Assembly: GCF_024346315.1 (NCBI RefSeq)
Contig: NZ_JAGQCS010000005.1
Coordinates: 186,001 to 250,000, forward strand
Length of the DNA stretch: 64,000 nucleotides
Direction: 5' to 3'
Source: Cyanobium sp. ATX 6F1
GTDB lineage: Bacteria; Cyanobacteriota; Cyanobacteriia; PCC-6307; Cyanobiaceae
A program made the translations under genes and the position numbers. Each line of letters begins with the position of its first letter. Position 1 is the first letter of the stretch. Under the pieces are notes generated by a model that had not been told where the DNA came from, made no database searches, and saw only the letters and a list, made by a program, of their open reading frames with translations. Shown here one piece after another: positions 18,428 through 27,501 of the stretch.

Positions 18428-19840
18428 ATGAGCGCCCCACTGCCTGCCACTGAGCTGCCTGCTCCTGCCCTGTCAGCCGCGTCCCCGGCGGCCCCGGCAC
18501 TGCCGGCCAACCCGGCCAGCGACCCCTGCGTGCACTGCGGCTTCTGCCTGCCCAGCTGTGCCAGCTACCGGGTGCTGGGCACGGAAATGGATTCGCCCCG
18601 GGGGCGCATTCACCTGCTCAAGGCGATTGAAGCGGGCGAACTGGAACTCGATGCCACGGTGGCGGGCCACTTCGATTCCTGCCTGGGCTGCCTCGCCTGC
18701 GTCACGGCCTGCCCCTCGGGCGTGCGTTACGACGAACTGATCGAGGCCACCCGGCCCAAGCTCAACGCGCCGGAGCTGCGCAGTCCCGGCCAGCGCCGCT
18801 TTCGTCAGCTGCTGTTTGCGCTGCTGCCCTACCCCCGGCGGCTTCGGGCGCTTCTGACGCCGCTGCGCCCCTACGCCGGCACACCGCTGCAACGACTGGC
18901 GCGCTCCAGCGGCCTCACCCGGTTGCTCGGGCCGGGGCTCGAGGCGATGGAGCGGCTGCTGCCGCCCCTGGCACCCGAGGCGTTCACAGATGATTCCCCC
19001 CTGGTGGTGCCCGCCCAGGGCGAGCGGCGCCACCGGGTGGGGCTGGTGCTGGGCTGCGTGCAGCGGCTGTTTGATCCCGAGGTGAACCGGGCGGCCATCG
19101 AAGTGCTGAGCGCCAATGGCATCGAGGTGGTGATCCCCCCGGCCCAGAACTGCTGCGGGGCCGTCACCCACCACCAGGGGGAACTGGAGCAGACCCGGCA
19201 GCTGGCGGGGGATCTGATCATCGCCTTCGACGCCGTGATCGGCCCGGGCAAGCCGGCGGGGAGTGAACCCCTGGATGCCGTGCTGGTGGCGGCCTCCGGC
19301 TGCGGCCACACCCTCAAGGCCTATGACCGCCTGCTGGCGAACGAACCCGCCTGGGCCGCCCGCGGCAGCGCCTTCGCCGCCCGGGTCGAAGACATCCAGG
19401 AATTTCTGGAACGCGTCGGCCTGAGCAAGGAGGCCATGGCGCGCCTGCAGCCCCTGCGCCACGGCGATGGCACACCCGCCAGCGCCGAGCGGCCTCTGCG
19501 GCTCGCTTATCACGACGCCTGCCACATGCTCCACGGCCAGGGGATCTCCGAGCAGCCCCGGGCGTTGCTGCGGCGCATCCCCCACGTGCAGCTGCGCGAG
19601 GCCACAGAAGCAGGGGTGTGCTGCGGCAGCGCCGGCATCTACAACCTGGTGCAGCCCACCGAGGCCGCCGAACTGGGCCGCCTCAAAGCCCAGGATCTCT
19701 CCGGCACCGGCGCCGACCTGGCGGTGAGCGCCAACATCGGCTGCACGCTGCAGATCCGTCAGCACATGGAAGGCACCGGGCGAGCGATCGAGGTGCTGCA
19801 TCCGATCCAACTGCTGGCACGGAGCCTCGCAGGCAGCTGA
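18428..19840 (+). CDS. glcF: glycolate oxidase iron-sulfur subunit GlcF
   Basis: 470 aa. GlcF passes electrons from glycolate oxidation, the photorespiratory salvage step, to the quinone pool. Two 4Fe-4S motifs are clear: C34, C37, C40, C44 (CVHCGFCLPSC) and C85, C88, C91, C95 (CLGCLACVTACP). Two later CCG domains follow (AQNCCGAV; ACHMLHGQG...VCCGSAGIY). A proline- and alanine-rich N-terminal stretch of about 30 residues precedes the first cluster. The GlcE-like subunit is at 24524; the larger GlcD subunit is not in the window. Confidence 0.9.
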   Translation: MSAPLPATELPAPALSAASPAAPALPANPASDPCVHCGFCLPSCASYRVLGTEMDSPRGRIHLLKAIEAGELELDATVAGHFDSCLGCLACVTACPSGVRYDELIEATRPKLNAPELRSPGQRRFRQLLFALLPYPRRLRALLTPLRPYAGTPLQRLARSSGLTRLLGPGLEAMERLLPPLAPEAFTDDSPLVVPAQGERRHRVGLVLGCVQRLFDPEVNRAAIEVLSANGIEVVIPPAQNCCGAVTHHQGELEQTRQLAGDLIIAFDAVIGPGKPAGSEPLDAVLVAASGCGHTLKAYDRLLANEPAWAARGSAFAARVEDIQEFLERVGLSKEAMARLQPLRHGDGTPASAERPLRLAYHDACHMLHGQGISEQPRALLRRIPHVQLREATEAGVCCGSAGIYNLVQPTEAAELGRLKAQDLSGTGADLAVSANIGCTLQIRQHMEGTGRAIEVLHPIQLLARSLAGS

Positions 19841-19948
19841 GGTTGGTGGGGGTGACGGAGGAGTCCCCTGGTGAGGCTGTGAAGGGAGGGGAGGCGCGAT
19901 TGACAGCCTCCGGCCCCCTGCGCAGGATGAGCGCATTGGGCCCTATCC

Positions 19949-20491
19949 ATGCGCCGCAAGCCCACCGAGGACTTCCTCCTGTTCCTGTTCGGTGGGGCCC
20001 TGTTCGCCGCCGGCATCGTGCTCTTCACCAGCCAGGTGATGGTGGGCTCCCAGGGGTCGTTGGGGTTGGGGGGCTGGTTCGGAAGGGGCTCGGCCGGCCG
20101 CGGAGGCAGTTTCTTCGGTGGGCTGATGGGCTTCGACAATGGCCAGGGTTTCGGTCTGCTGATGGTGCCCCTCGCCATCGGCGCTGCCCTGCTCCTGGCC
20201 GGCACCTACCGCAAATTGGCCTGGCTTCTGATCGGGGCCACCTCCGCCGCCCTCGGGGTGCTGGTGCTCCAAAGCCTGGTGTTCAGCTTCCGGCCCACCA
20301 GCCTGTGGAGCCTGCTGGCGATGGTGGCCATGGTTGGTGGCGGCGCCGGCCTGATGTTCCGCTCCCTGCGTCAGTACCCCGACCAGGAACGGGAGCGCAA
20401 CCGCAGCGATCTCGATGACCTGCGCAGCGAACTCGACCGCCTGCGCCGCCAGCTCGATGACGGGCCCGAGGGCCCCGGCCAACAGGATTGA
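19949..20491 (+). CDS. membrane protein with C-terminal coiled coil
   Basis: 180 aa. One hydrophobic segment near residues 8-32, a glycine-rich stretch (GWFGRGSAGRGGSFFGG), three further helices between about 65 and 140, and a charged C-terminal tail (LDDLRSELDRLRRQLDD) that should form a short coiled coil. No family recognised. The glycine-rich linker and coiled coil suggest an oligomerising membrane protein, an inference only. Confidence 0.55.
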   Translation: MRRKPTEDFLLFLFGGALFAAGIVLFTSQVMVGSQGSLGLGGWFGRGSAGRGGSFFGGLMGFDNGQGFGLLMVPLAIGAALLLAGTYRKLAWLLIGATSAALGVLVLQSLVFSFRPTSLWSLLAMVAMVGGGAGLMFRSLRQYPDQERERNRSDLDDLRSELDRLRRQLDDGPEGPGQQD

Positions 20492-20546
20492 ATCCCGCTG
20501 AGGCCTGCGCTGGCGCTGCTTGACTCAGGGGCTACGCCCAGCGCCC

Positions 20547-20828
20547 ATGCCCCACGTGCTGATCCTCCATGCCGTGGAGAGCTATCCAGCCTGGAAGCGG
20601 ATCTTCGATGACGCCGCCAGCATCCGCCGCAAAGCCGGGGAACGCAGCTATCAGCTGCTGCGGGAGGCCTCCGATCCGAACCACGTGATTCATTTCTCCG
20701 CCTGGACCTCGCTCGAGGCGGCGCGCGCCTTCTTCGAATCGCCGGGACTGGTGAAACTGCGCCAGGAGGCCGGCGTGCATGCCCCCACCTTCCTCTACCT
20801 CGATGAAATCGAGCAGGGCGATCTGTGA
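20547..20828 (+). CDS. ABM/dabb-type small barrel protein
   Basis: 93 aa from the ATG at 20547 (MPHVLILHAVESY). Pattern typical of ferredoxin-like alpha-beta barrels related to antibiotic biosynthesis monooxygenases: an early strand, AWKRIFDDAASIRRKAGE, VIHFSAWTSLEAARAFFESP, and a closing strand TFLYLDEIEQGDL. Members can be cofactor-free oxygenases or simple dimeric binding proteins; the role here is unknown. Its TGA overlaps the GTG start of the cupin gene, so the two are coupled. Confidence 0.65.
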   Translation: MPHVLILHAVESYPAWKRIFDDAASIRRKAGERSYQLLREASDPNHVIHFSAWTSLEAARAFFESPGLVKLRQEAGVHAPTFLYLDEIEQGDL

Positions 20829-21211
20829 AAAGCACCACGGTGAAAAGCATCAGCCCATATGGGAACGTCTACGCCGAAGACCAACGCCACCGCTGGACGC
20901 CGGTGGCGGGGCTCGAGCACCAGGCCGAGGAGCTCACCTTGAGCCTTGCTCCCGCCACCGGCGAGATCACGCGCCTGACCCGCTTCCACCCAGGCGCTGA
21001 TACGGCCGCCTTCGGCGCCAAGGTGCATGCATACCCGGAAGAGGTGTTCATCGTCAGTGGGCGGCTGTTCGATGCGGCCTTCGGGATCTGGCTGGAGGCC
21101 GGCCACTACGCCAGCCGCCCGCCGGGTGAGGTCCATGGGCCCTTTCGGACCGATCAGGGTTGTGTTGTGTTGGAGATCTCGTTCCCCCAGCGCGCCGCCC
21201 CCGACTCCTGA
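20825..21211 (+). CDS. cupin-domain protein
   Basis: 128 aa from a GTG that overlaps the upstream stop (GTGA). Single cupin barrel: first motif around FHPGADTAAFGAKVHAYPEEVFIVSGRLFD, with H and E ligand candidates (written here in two parts: FHPGADTAAF and HAYPEEVFIVSG), and second motif near residue 100 (PGEVHGPF). Likely binds a metal and a small ligand. Partner of the barrel protein upstream; no substrate can be read from the sequence. Confidence 0.65.
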   Translation: MKSTTVKSISPYGNVYAEDQRHRWTPVAGLEHQAEELTLSLAPATGEITRLTRFHPGADTAAFGAKVHAYPEEVFIVSGRLFDAAFGIWLEAGHYASRPPGEVHGPFRTDQGCVVLEISFPQRAAPDS

Positions 21212-21218
21212 TCCAGCC

Positions 21219-21701
21219 ATGGCCGCTCCATCCCCCTCAGCTGTCCTCAGGGCCCTGGTCACGGTGGGCGGCCTCCTGGCCCTGGGCCTGCCCACCGACC
21301 TGCTGGCCAGCCCAACCAAACAGCCCGGATCCGCCGCCACGCCCCTGCCCGCCCAGATCTGGAACGACTGCGCCCCCTGGGACGGGGCCGCCTTCACGGT
21401 CACCATGCCCTGGCCCGCCCGGCCCAACCGACCGGCCGCCACGCTCTCGATCGCGATCTGGAAGGGGCCCAACCTGAGCGAACCGAGTGCGTTCGACTTC
21501 CCTGCCGACGCCAGGATCGGCTCGATCACCCTGCAGCCAAGACCAGGGGTGGACGGCCTGCTCAAGGGCCGCGTCAGCTTCCGATCGGTGCTTCCGGGCC
21601 AGCCGGTGCTGGGAAGCTTCGACCTGGTGAGCCCCATGGGTGAGCGGGTGCGGGGCCGCTTCCGGGCCACTTGGGTGACACGCCAAGCGCTTTGCGGCTG
21701 A
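21219..21701 (+). CDS. predicted secreted protein of unknown function
   Basis: 160 aa from the ATG at 21219, seven bases after the cupin stop. The first 31 residues look like a signal peptide (hydrophobic LRALVTVGGLLALGL, then small residues at LLASP). The mature part is beta-rich with a single disulfide candidate (Cys in WNDCAPW and the C-terminal QALCG). No family recognised. It may be the last gene of the barrel-cupin transcript. Confidence 0.5.
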   Translation: MAAPSPSAVLRALVTVGGLLALGLPTDLLASPTKQPGSAATPLPAQIWNDCAPWDGAAFTVTMPWPARPNRPAATLSIAIWKGPNLSEPSAFDFPADARIGSITLQPRPGVDGLLKGRVSFRSVLPGQPVLGSFDLVSPMGERVRGRFRATWVTRQALCG

Positions 21702-21739
21702 CGGGGGCCTCAAGCACCCCGATCAGGCCCGGCCTTGCC

Positions 21740-23071
21740 TCAGGCCAGCTGCTCAGCGGGGGCGGGTTTGATCACCAGCCGCAGCAACACCGGCGCCAGG
21801 AAGGTGGTGCCGATCACCATGAGCAGAATGGCCGCCTCCAGGGCAGGCGTGAGCAGGCCGGCCTGGGTGCCGAGCCCAAGGAAAATCAAGCCGACTTCAC
21901 CCCGGGGCATCATCCCCAGCCCCACCACCAGCCGGTTGGTGGGTTCCTTGCAGAGGTAGCTCCAGCCGGCCACCACCTTGGTGACCACCGCCACCGTCAG
22001 CAGGAAACCGGCCACGATCAGGCCCTCCCGGTTGGCGGGATCCATCGGATTGAGCACCGACAGGTCCATGGTCGTGCCGATCAGCACGAAGAACACCGTG
22101 GAGAACAGGCCGACCAGAGGTTTCACCGCCGCCTCGATCGCCTTGATATGGCGGGAGCTGCTGAGGATCAGGCCGGCGGCGAAGGCCCCCAGGGCCGCCT
22201 CCAGGCCGATCGCCTGGGAGGCGAAGCAGGCCACACACAGCACCAGGAAGGAGGCCACCACCACCTCACCGGGGGCCTTGAGCTGATCCAGCGCCCAGTC
22301 GAACAGGGGAGCGGCCGTGCGGCTGAGCACCAGTGACACCACCACGAACACCACGGCGGCTAGGCAGAGCTTCACGATCGGCCCGATCGCCACGGTGCCG
22401 CTGGCGGCCAGGGCCACCACCACCGCCAGGATCACGATGCCGAGAATGTCATCGAGCACGGCCGCACCGATCACGATCTGTCCCTCCTTGGTGCGCAGGA
22501 ACTTGAGTTCGCTGAACACACTGGCGGTGATGCCGATGCTGGTGGCGGTCATCGACGCTCCAGCAAATACAGCCGGAATCAGCGGCACGTGGAAGATCCA
22601 GAGCAGGCCAAAAGTGCCGATCGCGAAGGGCAGCACCACCCCCGTGGTCGCCACGGTGAAGGCCTGGGTGCCCACCGCCATCAGCTCATCGAGATCGCTC
22701 TCCAGGCCCGTGAGGAACAGCAGCGAGAACAGGCCGATGGTGGCCACCGCCTGCAGGTTGGGGAAGGTTTCGGCATAGAGCTCCCGCACCTCCGTGGGGC
22801 CCAGGTGGGCCAGGGACGAGATGGTGTTCACGAACCAGGAGCTGAGCTCACCCTGGGTTTCAGGCGGCAGGATCAGGTGCAGGCCCGAGAGGCCGATCAG
22901 CACCCCGGCGATCAGTTCCCCGAGGATCGTGGGCAACTGCAGCCGCACCAGCACTTCCGCCAGGGCGCGGGCGGCAATGAAGATCAGCACGAAGCGGCCA
23001 ACCCCGATCAGGGTTTCGGCCACCTCGATCTCGTGGCTGCCCACCTCAAGCAACAGCGCTGGAAAGGTCAT
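21740..23071 (-). CDS. nhaS3: CPA2-family Na+/H+ antiporter (NhaS3/NapA-like)
   Basis: 443 aa from the ATG at 23071. Cation:proton antiporter with about 12 helices. The paired aspartates of the transport site sit in IGAAVLDDILGIVILA, and the crossed-helix motifs are in PTILGELIAGVLIGLSG and LFLTGLESDLDEL. ALGAFAAGLILSSS and GMMPRGEVGLIFLGL also match the family. NhaS3-type proteins handle sodium and proton balance, in some cyanobacteria at the thylakoid; the location here is inferred. The symbol rests on family resemblance. Lies 49 bases downstream of the sugar-acid kinase gene. Confidence 0.85.
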   Translation of the reverse strand: MTFPALLLEVGSHEIEVAETLIGVGRFVLIFIAARALAEVLVRLQLPTILGELIAGVLIGLSGLHLILPPETQGELSSWFVNTISSLAHLGPTEVRELYAETFPNLQAVATIGLFSLLFLTGLESDLDELMAVGTQAFTVATTGVVLPFAIGTFGLLWIFHVPLIPAVFAGASMTATSIGITASVFSELKFLRTKEGQIVIGAAVLDDILGIVILAVVVALAASGTVAIGPIVKLCLAAVVFVVVSLVLSRTAAPLFDWALDQLKAPGEVVVASFLVLCVACFASQAIGLEAALGAFAAGLILSSSRHIKAIEAAVKPLVGLFSTVFFVLIGTTMDLSVLNPMDPANREGLIVAGFLLTVAVVTKVVAGWSYLCKEPTNRLVVGLGMMPRGEVGLIFLGLGTQAGLLTPALEAAILLMVIGTTFLAPVLLRLVIKPAPAEQLA

Positions 23072-23120
23072 GAAGTGCTTGCAAAGCCGGCTGCCCGGGC
23101 CCGTACGGATGGGCGTGACC

Positions 23121-24509
23121 CTAGGTGCTTCCGGCTGGATCGGATTGATCCCAGTGGACGTCGCGGGCGCTGGCCATGTGCCGCCAGGCCATGACCAGGG
23201 TGGCGGCCTCGCCCAGGTTCCCCGGGAAGGTGAGCACCGGCAGCAGCGGGAAGCGGGGATGATCAGCCGACAGCCACACCAGGGAAAGCCCCGGCAGCAA
23301 CTGACCCTCCAGCCGCACCGCCGCCGCATCCAGCCCCTCGGCCAGCAGGGTCTGGGTGGTGATGCCCCCCTTGCTGATCAGATAGCTCAGATCCTGCGGC
23401 AGGGCGGCGGCGATTCGGGCCATCAGCGCCGCTAGCGCCTCACCGAAGGCCCGGCGTTCGGCTTCGTCGACACAGCTGGCTTCACCGCGGCTGGTGAACA
23501 GCACAGGGGTACGGCCCTGCCGGCGCAGGCTTTGCATCGCCTCCAGGAGCTCCGTCTCAATCCCCTCACCGGGCGGTCTCCCCTGGCGCAGGTTGTCGAG
23601 CACGCGTTCCACCGGCAACTCGACACCGCCGCAATCGGGTTCCGCCAGCAGGGCTGCCAGCTGCTCGTCCGCCAAGGGCACATGGGAGCCCACCAGCACC
23701 GCCCCCGGGGCGGGGCCACGCCGCAACGCCGCCAGGCCAGCAGCATTAAGGGGCTGGGGCGTCAGGGCCGCCAGGGCCCGGATCAGCCCCGCCGCCGACT
23801 GAATCAGCAGGCGCGCTCCGGTCTCCTGGGCGGTCCAAACAGCCGCGGCCAGGGCCTCCAGGTGCTGGGGCCGCTCGGCATCGGCCACCACGAACGGGTT
23901 GCCGCGCAGGCTCAGGAGTGTGTCAGCCAGGGCTCGGGCTCCTGCGGGGCTGGCGATCGCCGCTTCCAGCTCGGTGCGGCCGATCCGCCGCACCGCCGCA
24001 GCTGGCACGCGGCCGCCCGTCTTTTGCTCCACCCAGTCCGGCAGGAAACTGCTGCTGTAACCGAACAAGCGGTCGCGGCCGAAGGGTGTGCTGTGCACGG
24101 GCTCCCCCTGCAACAGGTGCACCCCGTCCACCGTGGTGCGTCCCCCCTCCAGGAAAGCCGGCACCAGCAGGGTGGCCTCAAACGGACCCAGTTCAGCGGC
24201 GATCACCTCCACCTCCAAGGGGAAGTGACCCCGCAGGGTCGAATCTCCCCGACTCACCAGCAGCCAGTCCTGGAGACCCGCCTCCTGGCGGGCCGCCTCA
24301 AGCGCCCGGCAGATCTCCCGCACCCGCTCGGCCACCTGCTCGGGCGGCAGGGCTCGGGTGTCGGTGAGTAAGAACAGCAACGGCGAGGGATCGTTCAGAG
24401 CTTCCACCAACGCCGGCTGGTCCCAGCGCAGCAGCAGTGGGCAGCTGTGAACCGTCTGGGAGCCTGTGGGGTCGTCGTCGAAAACGACGATCTTCGGGAG
24501 CGCTCGCAT
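23121..24509 (-). CDS. four-carbon acid sugar kinase family protein
   Basis: 462 aa. N-terminal half matches the DUF1537 sugar-acid-binding domain: IVVFDDDPTGSQTVH, a phosphate/acid loop, RGDSTLRGHFPLEVE, and VPAFLEGGRTTVDG. The C-terminal nucleotide-binding domain ends in LLISKGGITTQTLLAEGLD-type glycine-rich sequence (LISKGGITTQTLL). Known members phosphorylate D-threonate, D-erythronate or related acids. The gene is divergent from glcE with only 14 bases between start codons, suggesting shared control with glycolate metabolism, an inference. Confidence 0.8.
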   Translation of the reverse strand: MRALPKIVVFDDDPTGSQTVHSCPLLLRWDQPALVEALNDPSPLLFLLTDTRALPPEQVAERVREICRALEAARQEAGLQDWLLVSRGDSTLRGHFPLEVEVIAAELGPFEATLLVPAFLEGGRTTVDGVHLLQGEPVHSTPFGRDRLFGYSSSFLPDWVEQKTGGRVPAAAVRRIGRTELEAAIASPAGARALADTLLSLRGNPFVVADAERPQHLEALAAAVWTAQETGARLLIQSAAGLIRALAALTPQPLNAAGLAALRRGPAPGAVLVGSHVPLADEQLAALLAEPDCGGVELPVERVLDNLRQGRPPGEGIETELLEAMQSLRRQGRTPVLFTSRGEASCVDEAERRAFGEALAALMARIAAALPQDLSYLISKGGITTQTLLAEGLDAAAVRLEGQLLPGLSLVWLSADHPRFPLLPVLTFPGNLGEAATLVMAWRHMASARDVHWDQSDPAGST

Positions 24510-24523
24510 GGCACCATCGTGCC

Positions 24524-25750
24524 GTGATCACCCCGGATCCCAGGGAGTTGCCGGAGCTGGTGCGCCAGCTGCACGCCGAGGCCACCCCCTGGCTGCCCGC
24601 CGGTCACGGCAGCCGCCTGCATTGGGGTCCGCCCAGCCCGAAGGCCACCGCGGTCAGCTGCCGGCGGCTGGATCGGCTGATCGACCACGCCGTCGGCGAT
24701 TTCACCGTCACCGTCCAGGCCGGTCTGGGGCTCAAGGAGCTGCAAGAAGCCCTGGCGGAGCGGCAGCAGTGGCTCGCAATTGATTGGCCCTGGGGCAGCG
24801 GCTCCGATGGCAGCGACTCCGGCAGCGTCGGCGGTCTGGTGGCCCGGGGCCTGGCCGGTGGTCTGCGGCACCGCCACCTGGGGGTGCGCGACCAGGTGAT
24901 CGGCATTGGCCTGCTGCGCAGCGACGGCATTGCCGCCCACGCCGGCGGGCGGGTGGTGAAGAACGTGGCGGGCTACGACCTGATGCGCCTGTTCACCGGA
25001 AGCTGGGGATCCCTGGGCCTGATCACCGAACTCACCCTGCGCACAGCGCCCGTGCCGCCCCAGCGCCGCGGCCTGCTGCTGCTGGGGGAAGGCGAGGCCC
25101 TGGAGCGCCTGCGCCGCTGGCTGCTCAGCTCCAGCCTCACCCCTGAACTGATTGACCTCTGGGGAGCGGCGCTCACAGCCCAGACGGGCCTGGAGCCAAC
25201 CCCGGCGCTGCTGCTCAGCCTGGCCAGCGTCAGCCCCGAGGCCCTGGCCGAGCAAATCGCGGCGGTCGCCGCCGAAGCCCGCGCCCAGGGCGTTTACCCC
25301 CAGCCCCTCGACAGCGAGCGCCTCGAGGCCCTGCGGGCCCTGGGGCTGGGCGATGGCCTGCTGAGCCAACCAGCCCCCAAAAAAGAGGAGCGCTGGTTGC
25401 TGCGGCTGGGGGTGCTGCCCGCCCACGGCGCCGAGCTGCTGGCCCACCGCCTGCTTCAGGCGGTGCCGCTGGCCCTCGGGGCCGGCAGCGGCCTGGGGCT
25501 GGCCTGGGCGCCGGCGGGCGCAGGTCTTGGTCAGCTGGCGCCCTACCAGGTGCAGGAGCTGCGGCGGCGCTGCATCGATCTGGGCGGCTATCTCACGGTG
25601 CTGGAGCAGCCCGAGGGGGCGGAACTTGCCGCCTGGGGGGACGCCCCCGATCGGCTTCTGATCGAAGCGCTCAAGCGCCAGTTCGACCCCCTGCAGCAAC
25701 TGGCCCGGGGCCGGCTGCCAGGGGTGGCTCAGGCCGGCGTCAGCCTGTAG
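24524..25750 (+). CDS. glcE: glycolate oxidase FAD subunit GlcE-like
   Basis: 408 aa from the GTG at 24524; no ATG is nearby. FAD-binding PCMH-type domain with the typical order: an early SRLHWGPP loop, VTVQAGLGLKELQEAL, DSGSVGGLVARGLAGG, then GGRVVKNVAGYDLMRLFTGS and GSLGLITELTLR. The C-terminal third is the less conserved FAD-oxidase cap. With GlcF at 18428 it would form part of glycolate dehydrogenase; GlcD is not nearby. The 3' end overlaps the convergent epimerase gene by 22 bases. Confidence 0.85.
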   Translation: MITPDPRELPELVRQLHAEATPWLPAGHGSRLHWGPPSPKATAVSCRRLDRLIDHAVGDFTVTVQAGLGLKELQEALAERQQWLAIDWPWGSGSDGSDSGSVGGLVARGLAGGLRHRHLGVRDQVIGIGLLRSDGIAAHAGGRVVKNVAGYDLMRLFTGSWGSLGLITELTLRTAPVPPQRRGLLLLGEGEALERLRRWLLSSSLTPELIDLWGAALTAQTGLEPTPALLLSLASVSPEALAEQIAAVAAEARAQGVYPQPLDSERLEALRALGLGDGLLSQPAPKKEERWLLRLGVLPAHGAELLAHRLLQAVPLALGAGSGLGLAWAPAGAGLGQLAPYQVQELRRRCIDLGGYLTVLEQPEGAELAAWGDAPDRLLIEALKRQFDPLQQLARGRLPGVAQAGVSL

Positions 25751-26556
25751 CGGGTCAGCAGATCCAACGCTTCTCCGGGAGCCAGTCGCTGCAGCCGGTC
25801 GCCACTGAGCAGGGCGCCACGGGGGGCCGTCCAGGGCTCCAGGCAGACCATCGGCCGGGGCGGATCGCTCCAGACCACCACCAGATCCAACGGGGCCGTG
25901 GTCTCCAGGCTGATCGCCTCGCCCCTTGCCGTGTCCAGCAGTCGCACCTGCTGCGTCGGGGCAGCCAGCAAGTCCACCCCCTGCGGCAAGCCCTCCAGCA
26001 GTTCGGCGCTGGTGGCCGGCTCCATCGTGAGCTGGTTCACCACCTGCTCAGGCAACCCCTCGATCCGCGCCTCTTCCAGGGACGTGACCTGAAAATAGGG
26101 ATGGAGCCCGAAGCTGAACGGCAAGGGCTGATCCCCCGGGTTCTCCACCCGGACCCGGATCTCCAGCGCCGCACTCTGGGGGCGCACCTCCAGGCTCAGG
26201 CGGAAGGGATGGGGAAACAGGGCCAGGGTGCTGGGGTCGTCGCACAGCTGCAGCCGCACCCCCTCGCCGTCCTCCAGCAGCGCCAGCGACCAGGGCCGGT
26301 CACGGGCGAAGCCGTGCTGGGGCAACGGGTGATCCGGCAGGCCGCCGCAGATCGGAAACAGCACCGGGATGCCGCCGCGCACCGAGAGGGCCGGATCGGC
26401 GAAACGCGCCGCATCGAAATAGAGCCGCTCGCGGCCGGCGCTGCTCCAGCCCGTCACCAGGCCGCCCCGTTCAGGCACCAGTAGCAACTGATCGCCCGTG
26501 GCGGGGTGGGTGTAAGTCCAGTGGGGGTAGGGCTCGGCGCGTTGGCTGAGGGGCAT
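25729..26556 (-). CDS. aldose 1-epimerase / YeaD-like mutarotase
   Basis: 275 aa. Galactose-mutarotase-fold protein: GGIPVLFPICGGLPDHPLPQ, then QHGFARDRPW with one catalytic histidine, and FGLHPYFQV with the second. The short length and the R-G-G-I-P-x-x-F-P pattern favour the glucose-6-phosphate 1-epimerase-like branch over true GalM. It interconverts anomers of a sugar or sugar phosphate. Tail-to-tail overlap with glcE, and six bases upstream of the hydrolase gene on the same strand in the transcript direction. Confidence 0.8.
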   Translation of the reverse strand: MPLSQRAEPYPHWTYTHPATGDQLLLVPERGGLVTGWSSAGRERLYFDAARFADPALSVRGGIPVLFPICGGLPDHPLPQHGFARDRPWSLALLEDGEGVRLQLCDDPSTLALFPHPFRLSLEVRPQSAALEIRVRVENPGDQPLPFSFGLHPYFQVTSLEEARIEGLPEQVVNQLTMEPATSAELLEGLPQGVDLLAAPTQQVRLLDTARGEAISLETTAPLDLVVVWSDPPRPMVCLEPWTAPRGALLSGDRLQRLAPGEALDLLTRYRLTPA

Positions 26557-26562
26557 GGGGGA

Positions 26563-27450
26563 TCAGGGTGAAGGGGGCAGTGGACGCGGATCCTGGAGCT
26601 CGGCCAGCCAGCCCAGCAGCTCCTTGTTCACCACCGCCGGCACCTCATCGTGGGGGCAGTGGCCCGCCTCCAGCAGCACCTCACGGGTGCCGGCGGGGGC
26701 ATGGGCGAGGAACCGGGCCCGACGCCCCTCGGCGTTGATCCAGGGATCCTTCAGGCCCCAGATCAGCAGCAAGGGCGCCTGGAGCTGCTCAAACAGCCCA
26801 TCGAGGGGCTGGCCGCGGGGGATGTCGAAGACGGTGCGGAAGACCCCAAAGGCACCAGGATCCCTGGAGGGCCGCCGGATCGCTTCCACCAGCTCCGCAT
26901 CCACGTTGGTGCGATCCACATACACCTGGTTGAGGGTGCGGCGGATCGTCGCCGGCCGGCGCAGGTTCTCGAACAGCAGCCGCTGCAGCACAGGGCTGCG
27001 CAGCAAGGCCGAACCCACTGTGGCCCGGGCGATGGCGCCCCAGCCCTGCGGCTCCCGTTGTTCGGCGCTGAACGGGCCGGCGGCGTTGAGCAGCACCACC
27101 CCCGCCGCCAGCTCGCCCAGGGCCACCGCGGCCGCGAGGGCGGAGTAGCCCCCCAGGGAGTTACCCACGAGCACGGTGGGGCGGCCGATGCACTCGCGCA
27201 CGTAGGTCGCCAGCTGATCGCGCCAGAGGTCGCCGCCGTAGGCCAGTCCCTCCGGCTTGGCGCTGCGGCCGAAGCCGAGCAGGTCGATGGCGTGCACCTC
27301 GTGGCGCTCCGCCAGCACCGGGATGTTGAAGCGCCAGTGGTCCGTGGAGGCCCCGAACCCATGCACCAGCAGCAGGGCAGGCCCCACCGGGGCGTCCGGG
27401 GTGCGAGACAGGCTGAACACGGAATGGTCCAGATACGACCAGGGGGCCAT
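26563..27450 (-). CDS. alpha/beta hydrolase
   Basis: 295 aa from the ATG at 27450. Oxyanion-hole motif HGFGAS near residue 31, nucleophile elbow GNSLGG, acid in WGLKDPW, and catalytic histidine in AGHCPHDE, so the triad is complete. Cyanobacterial relatives include lipases, haloperoxidase-like and chlorophyll-handling hydrolases; the substrate cannot be told. It is followed by the epimerase gene after six bases. Confidence 0.8.
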   Translation of the reverse strand: MAPWSYLDHSVFSLSRTPDAPVGPALLLVHGFGASTDHWRFNIPVLAERHEVHAIDLLGFGRSAKPEGLAYGGDLWRDQLATYVRECIGRPTVLVGNSLGGYSALAAAVALGELAAGVVLLNAAGPFSAEQREPQGWGAIARATVGSALLRSPVLQRLLFENLRRPATIRRTLNQVYVDRTNVDAELVEAIRRPSRDPGAFGVFRTVFDIPRGQPLDGLFEQLQAPLLLIWGLKDPWINAEGRRARFLAHAPAGTREVLLEAGHCPHDEVPAVVNKELLGWLAELQDPRPLPPSP

Positions 27451-27501
27451 GGAACGGCGCAAGGTCGTCGATGCTAGGGAGCTTCCATCGCAGGCCACCC
27501 C

